This document shows positions 24,087 through 36,914 of a DNA stretch of 64,000 bases, piece after piece. Where the stretch lies: contig NC_135263.1 of the NCBI RefSeq assembly GCF_964204865.1, forward strand, positions 14,305,426 to 14,369,425, in the 5' to 3' direction. The position numbers and the translations under genes are program-made. The notes beneath the pieces were generated by a model that worked only from the letters and a program-made list of their open reading frames with translations, did no database searches and was not told the origin of the DNA. Positions within the stretch are counted from its first letter, which is position 1. Each line of letters opens with the position of its first letter. This stretch comes from Styela clava. Its lineage: Eukaryota; Chordata; Ascidiacea; Stolidobranchia; Styelidae.

Positions 24087-25306
24087 GAATTTCCACACTT
24101 GGAGGATATTGGTTTAACTAACGTTTAGTATTTGTCAAGCATTATTCGATGGCGGCGTTTTTGGGACCATACGGCAACTTATTGCGAGAAAACTAAGTTG
24201 ATCAGTCAGTTTTATTAACCTTTATTGATTAATTACATTTTTAATAATTTGTATTATATATTATTAAGGTATACTCTTTCTTCTGCTGTGTATTCTCAAA
24301 TGATGGTGTAATCTAGGGTTTCCCAAACTTTTGAGCTTTCAACCCTTCCAATATATAAAAATTTTCTGTGACGCCTGTAAAATCGACATTGTTATGCAAT
24401 CGCGCCGCTTCTCTGATCTTATGTATTTTCTCGAAATCGTGAGATTTATGTTTTGTACAATTCTAAAAATGTACATAAGATATAGTGCTTTGTGTGAAAT
24501 TGGTATACACTTTGTGACCCCTGAAGTTTGTTTCCCAGTTCGCGAAGCCCTGGTGTAATCTACCATTAAGCACTGTATTTTCACAGCAATTACTTTTGTT
24601 ATTTATATAGTTTCCCTTTTAGCGAGTCTTTGGACAGGCAGTTACATGTACAGCAACTACTATACTAAGCAGTAAATTATATTCAAACACTTCAAAACAG
24701 AATTCAAAATAAAATTTTGTGTCCATCAGACAATCAGTATTATATTTGAATTGATTTGAACAATATTCTTACATAATTCTTCACAACCTTTTGATAACAG
24801 TATTAATACATTACATAATCATTATATGGATTTATTTTACTTTATATAATTAGATGAAAAGCATTATACTATTGACTAAAGCTATTCAAAAGATATGTCT
24901 GAATTAAATTTTGAAAAAGTATCATTTTCCGAATACAGACAATTGAAATTACCGCTTTCAATATATTCAACTTCAATATTAACGTATATGATAAGACCAT
25001 AATTTATCTTGTGGAAGAGAATCTTGATAAGATATCATGATAAGACATGACGTTCTGATTTAAAAAGGTTTGGTATATTGATCCATGTATTGATTAAATA
25101 TATCGAAGCAAAATCCGTTTTTCGAGTTTCTCTGTTATGTTCTAAATAAATATTTTCTTCGTATATTTACAATGAAATTGTTATGATGCATATTTCTAAT
25201 ATCTGGTATATTCACCAGAACATACTATTCTTCTTGTTCAGAGCGAATGGTCTGTATTCCTCTCTATTATGTTGTTTTCTTGGATTTCTTCGATCTATGT
25301 TTGGAC
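24087..25306. other. 3' UTR and AT-rich spacer
   Basis: Probable 3' UTR of the LRR-Ig gene (AATAAAATTTTG near 24710 is a possible poly(A) signal), then spacer with no supported exon. Confidence 0.4.
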
Positions 25307-25408
25307 CTCCTGAAGTATGCGCACCAAAATGGCGCACAACCTGAACTCGGGTTGTGTACCAGGTTAGGGTTCAGGTTATGAGACATCTTGGTGCGCATAC
25401 TCCAGGAG
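25307..25408. mobile_element. 102-bp fold-back element, copy 1
   Basis: Almost the whole element is inverted repeat: CTCCTGAAGTATGCGCACC on the left, and the complement of the right end reads CTCCTGGAGTATGCGCACC (18 of 19 matching). Inside are CAACCTGAA / TTCAGGTT words. A second copy of identical length is at 32433-32534. No clear target duplication is visible. Confidence 0.7.
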
Positions 25409-27951
25409 TACCCTATGTTTTGTCTATCTCCTAACTTGGATTATATTAGTAAATATTTATTGAAATTTTAAATGGTTTTGTCCAAGTGTTCGGAGAAACT
25501 GAGAGACATAATAAATAGCATTCTAAGTAGTGACATAATCATTTAATTAATTTGAAACTCATAACTCGTACCTGGATGCCATCTATCCGGCATATTACTT
25601 CGCTGTATGCAGGTGCTTACTTTATTTACAACAAATTACAAACATTTTATTATTCATTCAGTTTATTCCATTACATAAAATTTGAATAAAATTAGTAGAT
25701 TTTATCAGCATCAATCATTTGAGCATATCAGTTAGGGTAATCACTTCAAAAGCTGGTTTGAACTGGTTGATACCAGTGTTGACAGGGTATTATGAAAATA
25801 TACAAGGGGTATAATATGTGATATGCAAATATGGATAGATGCCATGCAGTAGATTGCAAGGAGGACTGAATACTAATATTAAGGAAATGTATTCATATTA
25901 AACCTTCTACTTTCTGTTGAGTGCTGGTTATTTGCAATATTGCATTTCATGGACCTGAATTCTTGTAGCAGAGATAATAGAAAATTTGCATGTCATGTAT
26001 TTTTTTCACATTGTGATTATTCTATCATTTCGTCTTTTTCACTTTATTCCTGATGGCAATTCTTGCTTTGAATGAGTTGTTTATCAAATTTTTATTATGC
26101 AAGAGTTTGCAAACACCAGACGCTCTGAACCAAGATACTTCCTGTCTTGATTATTTCATTTTTTTGGTCAAATATTAGGATGCAATGTCTGTTTACCCGT
26201 TGACATGGATTGGTCGTGGATTTTACGCTTTAATAGGACTTTTCACTCCCCAGATGGTAATTTCGTGCTTTGTACAAAAATTGAGAAATTAAAAAATATT
26301 GTTTTGCTTCTAGAAAAATCTTTTTGTGATGTTTCATCTGAACATGTTAAGGTTGTTTTTGGGCAATAATTCAATGATATAAAAGAAAAAGGAATTTTCA
26401 ACTTTGAGTCAATAAATATACATCATAAAGTAGGAGGTAAAAGATTTTTCCTCAATTAAACTCTGTAAATAACTTGTTCTAAATGTGGATTGTAGTTAAA
26501 ATCTTTCATCTGGGAACATCTGACCATATTAAAAGTCCAAGTTACAGAAATTAATTTTCTCAGATGTATGGGGATACACTAAAATGCGGCCATTTGTTTT
26601 ACTCTGATGTTGAAATATTTCTGTGTATTGAATTGCTGGCGATTCCAATACACATATAGTAGTGTTGTTGACTGATGTTGTCAAATCTGAAATTATCAAA
26701 TGTGAAATTGCTATTTTCTGCTAGTTATTTGGTAATGGAAATTTAAATATATGCTCTATCATACTCATTTCACTCCCGCAATCTATAAAGCTTTAAGAAG
26801 TATTCGAGTTTTTGTGGTATATGTGTACCAAAGTTAAGCTGCACTATTATTTTTCCAATTTATGTTTTTTTTTCTTGATTTTTGATGACATAGTTATTGT
26901 TAATATAAAACATATTTGTCTTGAAACACAATCTCAAAATTAAGTTGAATAAATTGATTGCTGCAAATATGGATGACTTCATAGCTCGTTTTGCTGCCTA
27001 TCTGCGACTGTCGGAAGTATCACACTACATGATATGCAAAGTTGATACCGACAATCAGGGTATGATTAAGACAATGGCTAGGCTATTTGTGTGGTTTCGT
27101 TTCAACAATGACGCCATACCGGTAGTAAACTATTATTACGCCATAGTAAGCTTTTCGCGTTTGTGTAAAAATGTGGTATGGTGTCATGAATAAAATTTTA
27201 AATTGCGTGAAGTACGAATAGACTACCTGTTCATGGTAGCGAGAGGTGGGAAGGCATGGCAAAAATCGCTTTTATGACATTTTAAACCGGTCTTATTCTA
27301 TCAATAACAAGCCTTTACAATTTGAAAACGATTTAAAAATGATTAATGTTTCCCCCTACGCTTCAGCTTACCTTGTCTAATGATAAATACGACACTGCCG
27401 ATAATGCATTGATAGTAGATAATTTAACAATAAGGTATTGCAATAGGCAGAAAACAAGAGAGCTATGCTCAAATATATGGACACGTAGCGCCACCTAATG
27501 GCAATAATTTTGATGACGTCATAGCAACAACAAAAAAGTAATAGCCTTCTGAAGAAAATATTTATCTTTAACCACTGAAAATTTCAAAGCAATTGGTCCA
27601 GTAATCAAAGAGAAAAGCGACTTTTTAAAAACGTGTCAAAGAACAAGAACAGCAACATGATATTGAAACAATCGCTATGTCCACTAAGTGTCCAAAAAGG
27701 CAGAAGTTTGCAATATTTATAGACAAACAGTACATATGAAGCTTTACCTAATGATATTCCAGCTCGACGAGCTTGGTAGGCGTCCGAAAATGTCATGTTT
27801 TGCGCCCTGTTTTATACAATACCCATAGAAAGTGGACTATTTTCCTGACACCGTGTTATGGTAACATGAATAGGTCAGTAATGGAAAATCATAACCATAA
27901 GTAAACTGAACTAAACTCTCTAGATAGACCTCGTTCACTTTTTAATAGAAA
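25409..27951. other. AT-rich spacer with one coding-like exon
   Basis: Apart from the segment at 26179-26256 (listed separately) nothing here is convincing. A 90-codon frame near 26950 has a mixed composition but no ATG-splice context and is not called. Confidence 0.35.
26179..26256 (+). CDS. Orphan coding-like exon
   Basis: A 78-nt segment lies between an AAATATTAG acceptor and a CAGATG|GTAATT donor. It is exactly 26 codons with no stop and reads DAMSVYPLTWIGRGF then YALIGLFTPQM. The hydrophobic reading resembles membrane-protein sequence. No partner exon that joins in phase was found between 24087 and 27951. It might be a 5' exon of the gene at 27952-32042 or of an undetected gene. Function unknown. 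Confidence 0.22.
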
Positions 27952-30900
27952 ATGATATATATGCCGAAACACATAAAATTTCTAACAATGGAAATGGATG
28001 TGAATAAAAAAAATTACAACACGGTGAATTTAACTCTTTTATCAAGCGTCGCCAGACTTGCACAGATATTGGATAAATGGGTTGCAACAGGGTTAAACGT
28101 AACACTCTGCTTTGTTATGGTCAACTTAGCATATATGAGAAAGTACATGTACAATAAGATATTACATATATCCTACATATATTGGAAGCTAAAAACAAAA
28201 ACTTTCCGTATTTTCGTTTCATAACTGCACCCGATAGCAGTTTAAATTTTGAAACAGTCAGAATGCTTGTTCAAAAAGTTGATAGTTCATCCGCAATTTC
28301 GCTTCTGGTGGACCAAGCAAGAGCAGCTGATTCGGAATGGAGATTGTATCAGAAGAAACTGGAGCAAACACTTTTTCGTTTGCGGTAAGTCCACATAGTA
28401 GCTATTACCCAGTTATCAACATAAAAAATGAAATAAATAAATTTATATCCTTTGCACGAGGCCACAGCATCTAATGTGTATGTACAGAACAAAACTTATA
28501 ATATATATATATAATATACAACAAATTGAAACAAGACAGGGCGCGAGTGCAGATATCATCCTTGCACGGAATGTATTTTCTGTTGCGCTTTTCCCAGTTG
28601 CAAAAATAGCATCTGACTCTTCTGGAACTTGAAGTGAAATTAGATTCTGGCCGGTTCTATCATAATCATGATGCTTACATACAAATTTAAAGTGAAGACG
28701 TAAAAAAGTCGGATGGTTATTAATGAAATTCTGTGGGTATTGTAAAATGAAAACTAATCCTCTGAAAAAATTCATGTTGAATAAAATTCCATTATGATTC
28801 AAGGGCACAGTAACTCTTCACAGTAAATTCTTCTTTCCTTAGCCGCGAAATAAAACAAATAGTTCAGATAAGGATTGTCTGTGATTTTAGTGAGCATATT
28901 AAGATGTATCGCCGCACCGGGACCTTTACATAAAAGTCTTTGACTGTATTCGCCTACTGCAATTAATTCGGCCGATGTAGCCTATGCCCTATGTGACAAT
29001 GATTATATTGACTTGTAGGTGATAAAATAAGCTAAGATCAATATCGTCTTATCAAAAACGGAAATACAAATATTCGTAACATTCTCTGACCATGTTATTG
29101 TAAAAATAATGTGGCTCAAAACGAAATCACGTAATCGAATTTTAAGCTGGACATTTAAAACGACGATCTTAATTAAATGTGAAAAAGTGAACACAAAATG
29201 ATCAACACGAGCCGAAGACCAAAGCGAAATAATTGAATAATAGGCATTCGATCTTGTATTACCGAGGAACAAGCTGTTTAGTTTGTATATTCTATCAACA
29301 TACCTTGATACGCGATACCACCATTCCGTGTTATGACATTGTTTAATATCAGTGAGACGCTTTAGCGAAGTGTTGACATATCCTTGTTAAGATTAGCTGA
29401 ACCAGTGTAAGTACATGAGTATTTTTAGATTAACGAAGAAAAAACAAAAACGAGATTTAGTTTAAGTAATTAGTAGTTTCCTAGTAATTACTTTAATCAA
29501 TGTTGGCATATTTTAGATTGAGCATCGCACAATATAACCATTAGATTATTTTGCAGTATGCTCACGAAACGGAGAAGTGAATGTCCTTCTTTGCATTGAT
29601 CCATAATATGAATATTTATAGTTACATTTAGTTGAAATATTTACTTCATTAAGATCATGTCGCTTATGCAGGTTTCCATACGGTGAGTTGATAAATAATA
29701 TTTGCAAGTTATATAGCTTGCCCTCTCGTTATATTCGTGTTTTGGACGTAAATTTACGCCAATTTTAAGACGGATTTTTCATTTAGAGGTTGACACAGCT
29801 ACTCAGGTGCATGCATCTGAAACAAATAACTGACCGACTAATACAACATCCGGAATGAACTGGTAATCGGACGAGAGGACGTGATACGGCATATGATTGA
29901 GCCGTCTCATCAGATTTCCCATCCCCAGAAATAAAATAATTTCCTATTCTTACTTCATGAGTTTAAAACTAATTGCGGAATAAATGATAAATAACGAAAC
30001 AGTTTTGCGTTAAAACCATAGATTAGTTAAAAATAAACGGGAAAACAATAAAAAATTGGAGAGATTAAATATATATACGAAAGATTTGAGCTGCCGTTGA
30101 AATCCAATACAAAAAAATTAAATTAGAGCAACACGTAATCAACAAAGTAGGCATTTCTATTTGAAATTCCAATGAAAACCTTATTATTTTAGGTGGAATC
30201 AAAATCAATCTCTAGCGCAACAATTGCCAAGATTCATTCAGACTGAGGGCTCACCATTTAAACCTTTACAAAGCAGGAGAGCTGCAAGGAGTTATCCTGG
30301 AATAACATCAGGATTCGTTTCAGCAAGAGATTCTGATCCACGAGCTCCATCGACAGCATATAGACTACCAAGACTTCCTCTTGAACGACATCTGAGAAGT
30401 CGGTTGCAAAGAGATTATGTATACAAGGAACCTCTGAGTGAATCGCATTTTCTTATACACAAAGATCCAAGGTACATAATACAGATTGTATTTATGATAT
30501 AGATTCTACTAGAATCAGTTTTAGTATATATATCGCGAAGAAGTATAAAAAATAAAACTATATTTCCATTGGCTTGGCAAAAAAGTCTTTGTCCAGAACA
30601 GATTCAAATGAATTGAATGTCAGCAATGACTCCATATTAAAACTAGGCATGAAATAACATTATATTTAAAATAAAACTATTTTACAGAACTGGGACTCCG
30701 GCTGGACCAGGTATATCACCTGATCTGCGGATAAAACCAAGAAGCACAAAATGCCGTCGCCCACCGCAAACTGCTGCTGCGCTTACAACAACTATAGAAA
30801 ACCATTCATTTCCTACAGGTATGCATCGTCAGATTATCGGAGCTGAGAATTTCAGGGAAACACTTTAACCGTTAACCGGGTAAAATTACCCGGTAAACCA

Positions 30901-32042
30901 TCACGTGACGTTTGCTCGTTGCGTCCCGATGATTACCCGGTTAACCATTCCCAGCCCTACTAATTAGGTCCGCCTGATGGCTTAAACGTAAAATTCAGGC
31001 GATAAATTATATAGCTATAAACGAAAATAGTTTTTATGACTTGGATGTTCTTTTATATCGGCTAGTACCAGAAAATATTAATCTCATTGATTCACAGGTC
31101 TGAAGGCACACAGATTAATTCCTCATTGGAAACATGCGATTTCAAACGCTCCGAATTTGCCTATAATACATCTTCAACGAAATAAACCTAGAGATCCTGG
31201 AACTCCTCCTCAATCAGAAATAGACTACAGCCATCACCTGCCAACGTAAAGTATTTAGTTTTATCAATTATTACTGCGTTCTCCAGGGTTTAAAATTATT
31301 TTAAGTACAACTTAAATTTAAAAACCTAGGTCGAGTAACAGATTTCGCTCGTATTTTTTGGTCTGTGTTAGGTCATTTTTTTTTTATCAGGAGTGACTTT
31401 ATTGATAACCACTGTATAAATCACTTCTTTTTATTGCCCCATAATCACAAGGGCGAATAAAAATTCTATAAAAAAATTCGTTCACATTTAGTTTCCTCAA
31501 ACCTACTTTCAGTCGCCTAATATACTTTTTGAAAGTTCGAAACCGCTTAATAGATTGTGTTGTTTATGGCTTTGTCGACATTTGTATTAAAACTAACTGT
31601 AAATCTGAAAATAATTGCCTAACGCCTTGCCGTTTTTCCTACCGTAGCACTTTGTTGCCTTCGCATTTATATATTGTCCTATGCGCAGTCAGATATTTTG
31701 CCTCGTCTGTTTGGAACTTAACCTATTTTAAATATTTTCAGACTGCATATACATACACAAACACCTACACCAAGTCCGCCACCTACAACAGCACGACAAC
31801 CACAAGAGAATTTTCCTCTTCCACCATCAGTGCATACTTCAGATGAAGAACGAAAATTAACTTGGCAACTTTCGCCATACGACAACAAAAACTTTGACAA
31901 ACAAGGACTTGGTCCAAATCAGGGGCCATTCTCGCGGGAACTGCCAAGAAAGTGCATGCCACCAGCTAACTGGTTGCGTATGAAATTGCGAACTAGAATT
32001 CAAATGAGAAAACGGCAACAACTAAGCGCGACGGTGAAATAA
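27952..32042 (+). CDS. Pro/Arg-rich protein of unknown function, six exons
   Basis: Exons 28238-28384, 30193-30471, 30688-30818, 31098-31245 and 31742-32042 join in frame with good splice sites. A proposed first exon 27952-28091 (ATG at 27952; a further in-frame ATG follows) also joins in phase but uses a weak GTTAAA donor. Without it, an in-frame ATG at 28263 gives 326 residues; with it the protein is 381. The N-terminal part is helical (VRMLVQKVDSSSAISLLVDQ, then ADSEWRLYQKKLEQTLFRLR). The rest is basic and proline-rich (SRRAARSYPGITSGFV, TGTPAGPGISPDLRIKPRS, THIHTQTP-type TLHIHTQTPTPSPPP). The end is MRKRQQLSATVK. There is no signal peptide or membrane span. I do not recognise it; disordered basic proteins of this kind are common among cilium or cytoskeleton components, but nothing here proves that. 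Confidence 0.65.
29808..29951 (+). repeat. SINE copy, 3' part
   Basis: Starts in the family's ATGCATCTGAAACAAATAAC block, then GAACTGGTAATCGGACGAGAG, GAGCCGTCTCATC and a degraded tail. It lies in the intron between the exons ending 28384 and starting 30193. Confidence 0.65.
30841..30960. mobile_element. Small inverted-repeat element (possible MITE)
   Basis: GTTAACCGGGTAA (about 30870) is mirrored by TTACCCGGTTAAC (about 30934), and the outer flanks AGCTGAGAAT / ATTCCCAGCCCT are also roughly complementary. Ends of the GGGCTGGGAA type are common in hAT-like MITEs. Borders and target duplication are unclear. Confidence 0.4.
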
Positions 32043-32432
32043 AAATGAGCCAGCCGTGTTTACATCCTCAGCACCCGGCGGCAAGAGTGACAAATAATCT
32101 TTGCCCAGAGAGCCCTCCACAAAAAAAATGTTTCATTTATGCTTGTTTACGGATACCAATCGGTTGGCACAAAAAGCTTGAAATATTTGCCAGCCCGAAT
32201 TTTCTCTGGGAATCAGCGCTGAGCCCCATTTGCATGAATGAAACTCATTACGTGAATACCCCAACATCCTGCCACCAAATTAACTATCCTGACCCAGAAC
32301 ATAGTCGTGATTGAATCCAACTTCATATGCTAACTCTAACCACTTGCCCTGAAAGTATGTCTACCAAAACTCAGAAGTGTGTTGAAACGGGAAAAGACAT
32401 TTTCGTGACACCGTTTCCAAATCACAAGAGTG

Positions 32433-32534
32433 CTCCAGAAGTATGTATACCAAGATGGCGCACAACCTGAACCCTAACCTGGTACACATACTATTTTCAG
32501 GTTGTGCACCATCTTGGTGCACATACTTCCGGAG
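32433..32534. mobile_element. 102-bp fold-back element, copy 2
   Basis: Left end CTCCAGAAGTATGTATACC and the complement of the right end, CTCCGGAAGTATGTGCACC, mirror each other; the interior has GCACAACCTGAACCC and TTCAGGTTGTGC. It has the same length and sequence type as 25307-25408. It lies about 390 bp after the stop of the gene ending at 32042. Confidence 0.7.
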
Positions 32535-32980
32535 GTCCGTCAAAAGGACTAGGTCTTTCGTAATCACTGAACACCAACATTTTTGGAGCAGACCAGAACC
32601 CTAAACAAGCGATTTCGAGGATATCCTAAGATTCAGAGTGTGCAATTCTTTAAGAAATTTCTAGTTAACGGTACATTTGATTTTAATATAAATTGAATAT
32701 TACGAACCTTATCATGAAGAATATTTTTTATCCATGGCCAGATAAGACTACCTCGAGAAAAATATGAATTTACCTTGACTTACTATATTGTTACAGAATT
32801 GTAGAGGTGGACATTTTTTAACCCATTCCCAGCATACTACAACTGCCAATGGTAAATAGAATGAGCAGAACTATTAACTGCTATCAATTATATAACAAAG
32901 TAAATTTTCTTTATTGGCGAAAGCGACACGAAAGTGCTATGACTTATTACAAAATACTGCAACACATATGGAAGCAGTAA

Positions 32981-35900
32981 CTACAGAGTTTTAATAAATT
33001 TCCTGAAAGTTCTGACATCTTGTCCATGTTTCTCACAAAAAATTTCATCTGTACCACGAAACACATCATCTAATGATATATAACCTGGTTTATCTCTTTT
33101 ATATTGTGCTTTCTTCAAATGTTTCAAAAAATAATGGCGCTCCATTACAATCTGTGAAATAAAAAAATAAATGGGAGAAATACAGAAAAATTACGGTGGA
33201 TTTTATATAGGAGATTACTCTATCAAGTTATCCAGTAAACTAGATTGTGTCCGGGGTTGCCCTTTACAATGGATCACCATTGGATATGGGAAAAAAACAT
33301 TATCTCAATCCCTCAGCATTATCTGATTTCATACAAGAGAGTATACATCAGCTTCTTTTTGTATTTCACATTCAATAATGGTGCTCAGAATGCACTTGAA
33401 ATCATAAATTATCAGTTTTGGCTAACACTACAGTCCCACCACCTGAAAAGCTAATGTTCAGTACAAAAACACAATGCCTCAACAATATGAAGCCATGATA
33501 ATTTCCTTTGGGACTTTGGGCCATATCGAACAATATTAATATATATTGTTGATTCATGTACGAAAGTGTTATGTTTATGCAATATTTACCCCTATTCTTG
33601 AACCGAATGCCATTGGAAAATCAACAAGTTCTTCATTTGAATATCCCATCTCACGATTATAGAATTTGTATAAAAGATCAAGTTGCTTAGCATCTGTAAA
33701 TATCAATATAAAATTCAGAGAAAAAGCTGACCGATGATCTCTGTGAAATGGTGCTTTCTAAGCACTCTAGGTAAAAACTTTGAGAAATGATGCAGAAATT
33801 GATATATTATTAGACCAAAATCTATACTGGAACTGGAATGGCAAACTCAAACTATTAATTAAAGATGAAACAATGCAACTGACAACATGAAACTCCTCGC
33901 AATAAAAATTTACAGAATGAAATGAGAAATAATAAGTTGAAAGTGACCACCTATGCCGGAAATGCTGCAAATGCCTACAATAGAATCATCCTTGCAACAT
34001 AGATCCTAGGGCAGCCTTGGCTGAAGTTTCAAAAAATAAAATCTAATTCTAAACCGGGGTTTCCATTATATACCCAATGTGACTAACCTTTGATAAGTAT
34101 GTGGGGAAATCCCAAAATTAACTTTCTTATTTGTAATAATGTGAATTCACAAGAAAGTTCCAAAGTTCTGACTTGTTCATATACTCCATATAGATTGCTT
34201 AAAATAAGTATTGGACACCTGTAAATATAAGTGAAAATTTTTAGCAATTTAGGATAGAAGAGAACCTATTTATTCTTGAATTAATTGTAATTTTTCAAAG
34301 TACCGGTAATGCTTATTTGAAATTGAAATATATATACAAATTGTCATGAATCATAAATTACAGTCTTAACTTTCGATTTATGACAATTCCAGAGTCTATG
34401 AGAATGACCATGTCTCTTTCAGAGCATGTTTTAATCTTTTGCCTTATTCTCAACATTTATTACAAAATAAATTATCTTCACCTTTAGGCGTGGGTTTACA
34501 GGTTCGAATCCAGTGGGGGATAATTATGTGGGCGAGAATTGCTTTCCACCTCGTCGCCGTAACGTGGTTCACGTAACCGTTTGTCGGTTATGGCTTCCTT
34601 CACCATAAAGTCCATGCATCTGAAACAATTAACTGACCAACCAATCCCATACCAGACATGAACTGGTAACCAGACAAGAGGCTATGGTTCGCCATATAAT
34701 TAAGCCATATTATCGGCTTTCATCTCCCCCGAGATAAATATGTGAATCCTATCCTAAGCATATCCCACTATATTTATATTATCCCACATATCCCAAGTAT
34801 TTCAATGAAAATAAAAAATATACCTTATACTCATTTTCTCAAAACAGCTTTTTCAACTTTGCCCTATGATTACTAAATTCCTCCTAAAATGTCCAAATAA
34901 ATTACATCCCTCCTTTCATTTTGAATGAGCTTTTGGCAAAAAAAAATACCCATCCAAGAATTGAAATTCACCTTAGTAGTTTTAGTGTCTTCTTCCTACC
35001 TTCATAAAGCAGACCAAGCATGTTGTGAAAATTATGTCATAAATTGAGAACAGACCTGATTATTATAATTTTCAGTTCTTTATTTGTGAATTGAATTTTT
35101 CGTTCTGATCTGTTTGTAGCAAGCTTTTGGTAAAATCCCAAAATCCCGTCCAACTCAAGCACAGGATTAGATAGCACAGCTGGACATCTAACTATCAAGG
35201 ACAACATTTCTTCTTTTGTAAACTTTTTTTCAGAGAGATAGTCAACTCTGTGGATAGAAAAAGATGTATAAGTATACGTAGGGCTGTTTAATCGGAGTTT
35301 GTGGTACACTTTCATTGAGTTGAAATTTTGAGTTCCTCAAGTAGAGATTTGGAATTTTTGGCTTTGTTATGTGTTACTTGTTATGGCATGCGTATGGTGT
35401 TAAAGTATAATGAAGTAGAACATACTGGTAGACAAATACTCAAAATAGATCTTGTTTGAACTATTCTCCTCTTAGATTACTCTGATATTAAATTTGGCCC
35501 ATGCTCGAGCAAGTTTTCCTAAACATATCAAATAAAAAATAGAAGGATATACCTCTTCTCATCAACTTACACTTCTTTCATATTCTGTATGTCCAATTTA
35601 GGATCCAAGATAAGAGGATTCTTTGTAATAATTCGGCTTACTTCTTCATGTAATATTCCGAGATCTATTAAAAATTCAACTTTTGGCTTCATGTCATTAA
35701 TTAAGTCTAGAGTTGCCAAGAAATCTAGTGCTTTGGGGTGTGTTCTTTCAATTGAATGAAGCTCAACACCCATTGTTATCAGTGCTTTCAAACTTTTTGA
35801 ATAATTGGCAAAATCCGCAAATGATTGTGAATGATCTGGTGTTGCAGGAAAATTGATATCAATTGTTTCAAGACAATGCTTATTAAAGTCTTTCCAGTCC

Positions 35901-36145
35901 ATTTTTTTGATTTCAACCTCAGTTCCATCCTCCCGTTTTAAAGTGTGAATCGTTGAAAATTTAAAATTGGAATTGTTAATTCTTCGATGTTTATTCTGAA
36001 GAATATTATTCCCCATATTGGAAGAAATAATATTACATATTGTTCTTGAGTAACCACTAAATGAATCAGTGTAATTTGAAACACACATAATCCTTTTACA
36101 AGCCATAGAACACCGAAAACATTGTATGGGAATTGAAGAATACAT
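32981..36145 (-). CDS. MTERF3: Mitochondrial transcription termination factor 3 (mTERF3)
   Basis: Five exons join in frame on the minus strand: 36145-35571, 35247-35056, 34218-34088, 33693-33590 and 33151-32981, for 390 residues. The N-terminus (MYSSIPIQCFRCSMACKR...) is basic and suits a mitochondrial presequence. After a linker come tandem mTERF repeats: PKVEFLIDLGILHEEVSRII, VVDYLSEKKFTKEEMLSLIV, VYEQVRTLELSCEFTLLQIR, and LLYKFYNREMGYSNEELVDF. The C-terminus VMERHYFLKHLKKAQYKRD... PGYISLDDVF ... RKFIKTL matches the ERHLFL...YISL...KFLKTL end typical of mTERF3. The protein binds mitochondrial nucleic acid and controls mtDNA transcription and ribosome assembly. Human MTERF3 is 417 residues. 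A full-length SINE sits in the second intron. The start is the first ATG of the open first exon. Confidence 0.93.
34482..34758 (+). repeat. tRNA-derived SINE, fullest copy in the window
   Basis: The 5' part carries a perfect RNA polymerase III B-box, GGTTCGAATCC, at 34501-34511. Then follow CGTCGCCGTAACGTGGTTCA, GGTTATGGCTTCCTTCACCA, AAGTCCATGCATCTGAAAC, GAACTGGTAACC, ATGGTTCGCCATATAATTAA, and the tail GATAAATATGTGAATCCTA. It lies antisense inside intron 2 of MTERF3. Other copies: 1195, 19475, 20385, 23350, 29808 and 36251. Confidence 0.75.
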
Positions 36146-36250
36146 AACAGTTTTCTGGTTTTGAGTTTTTAAGCTAAAACTGAAAAAAATAAATCACATT
36201 ATTTATATTCTGTGCTAAAGTTCGTTCACTAATATTCAACCAATACTGCA

Positions 36251-36482
36251 ATAGGATAGGATTTACATATTTATTCCGAGGGAGAGGAAAGCCGATAAGA
36301 CAGCTTAATCATATGGCGAACCACGGGCTCTCGTCCGGTTACTGGTCCAGGTCGGGTATGCAGGTATGGGTTTAGTTAGTCAGTTATTTGTTTTTTTTCG
36401 TACGCATGGACTTGATGGTGGAGGAAGCCGTGAACGACCAGCGGTTACGTTAACCACCGTAAGGCGGCGAGGAGTCCAGCTA
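36251..36482 (-). repeat. SINE copy, minus orientation
   Basis: Reverse complement of the family: AGGATTTACATATTTATTCC, TTAATCATATGGCGAACCA, CTCTCGTCCGGTTAC, GACTTGATGGTGGAGGAAG, then AACCACCGTAAGGCGGCGAG. It lies about 100 bp upstream of the MTERF3 start and so could overlap its promoter. Confidence 0.7.
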
Positions 36483-36606
36483 CCGTATGAATCCATTCCT
36501 ATCTGTACAGGAACTCAATTATCACAAATCAAACATTAACAGACAATCAGCGAATGAAACAAATCCAATCTCGTGAGCTAAATACAGAAATATCAGAGTA
36601 TAATAC

Positions 36607-36747
36607 CTGTGCACCCAAGTTCAGAAGTTTGAACAGGCTTGCAATATTGCAAGCAAACTCTGCAAAGTCTACGGTATCATCTAACAATACAATATACTGA
36701 TATTTATATATTCCAGGATCCAGATCGTACTCTAGCACTCCACAGCT
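36607..36747 (-). CDS. Orphan coding-like exon
   Basis: On the minus strand, 141 nt between a GGAATTAG acceptor and a GCACAG|GTATTA donor form 47 open codons: SCGVLEYDLDPGIYKYQY, IVLLDDTVDFAEFACNIA, SLFKLLNLGAQ. The composition is protein-like and both phases are zero. The overlapping plus strand is also open (IVALTQMASMIPNLHQPNDT, then a stop), so strand choice is uncertain. No partner exons were joined. It lies upstream of MTERF3 but does not fit that protein. Confidence 0.3.
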
Positions 36748-36914
36748 CTAATTCCCAAATTTTGAACGCAATAGTTGCGCTAACACAAATGGCTAGCATG
36801 ATACCAAACCTCCACCAACCAAACGATACAAGGGGTTTGCAATATAGGCTACTTTAGAAAGTGGAACGCACAGAACACATTTGAAATGTTTCCTTGGCCC
36901 TTGACCCCGATACC

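Noticed and set aside
26921-27193. A 90-codon plus frame (contains MDDFIARFAAYLRLSEVSHY)
   Set aside because: Part of it reads like protein, but it begins at a non-ATG codon, has no acceptor or donor that fits, and joins no neighbour.
34501-34580. A functional tRNA gene
   Set aside because: A B-box is present but no cloverleaf or acceptor stem can be drawn, and the sequence continues as the dispersed SINE.
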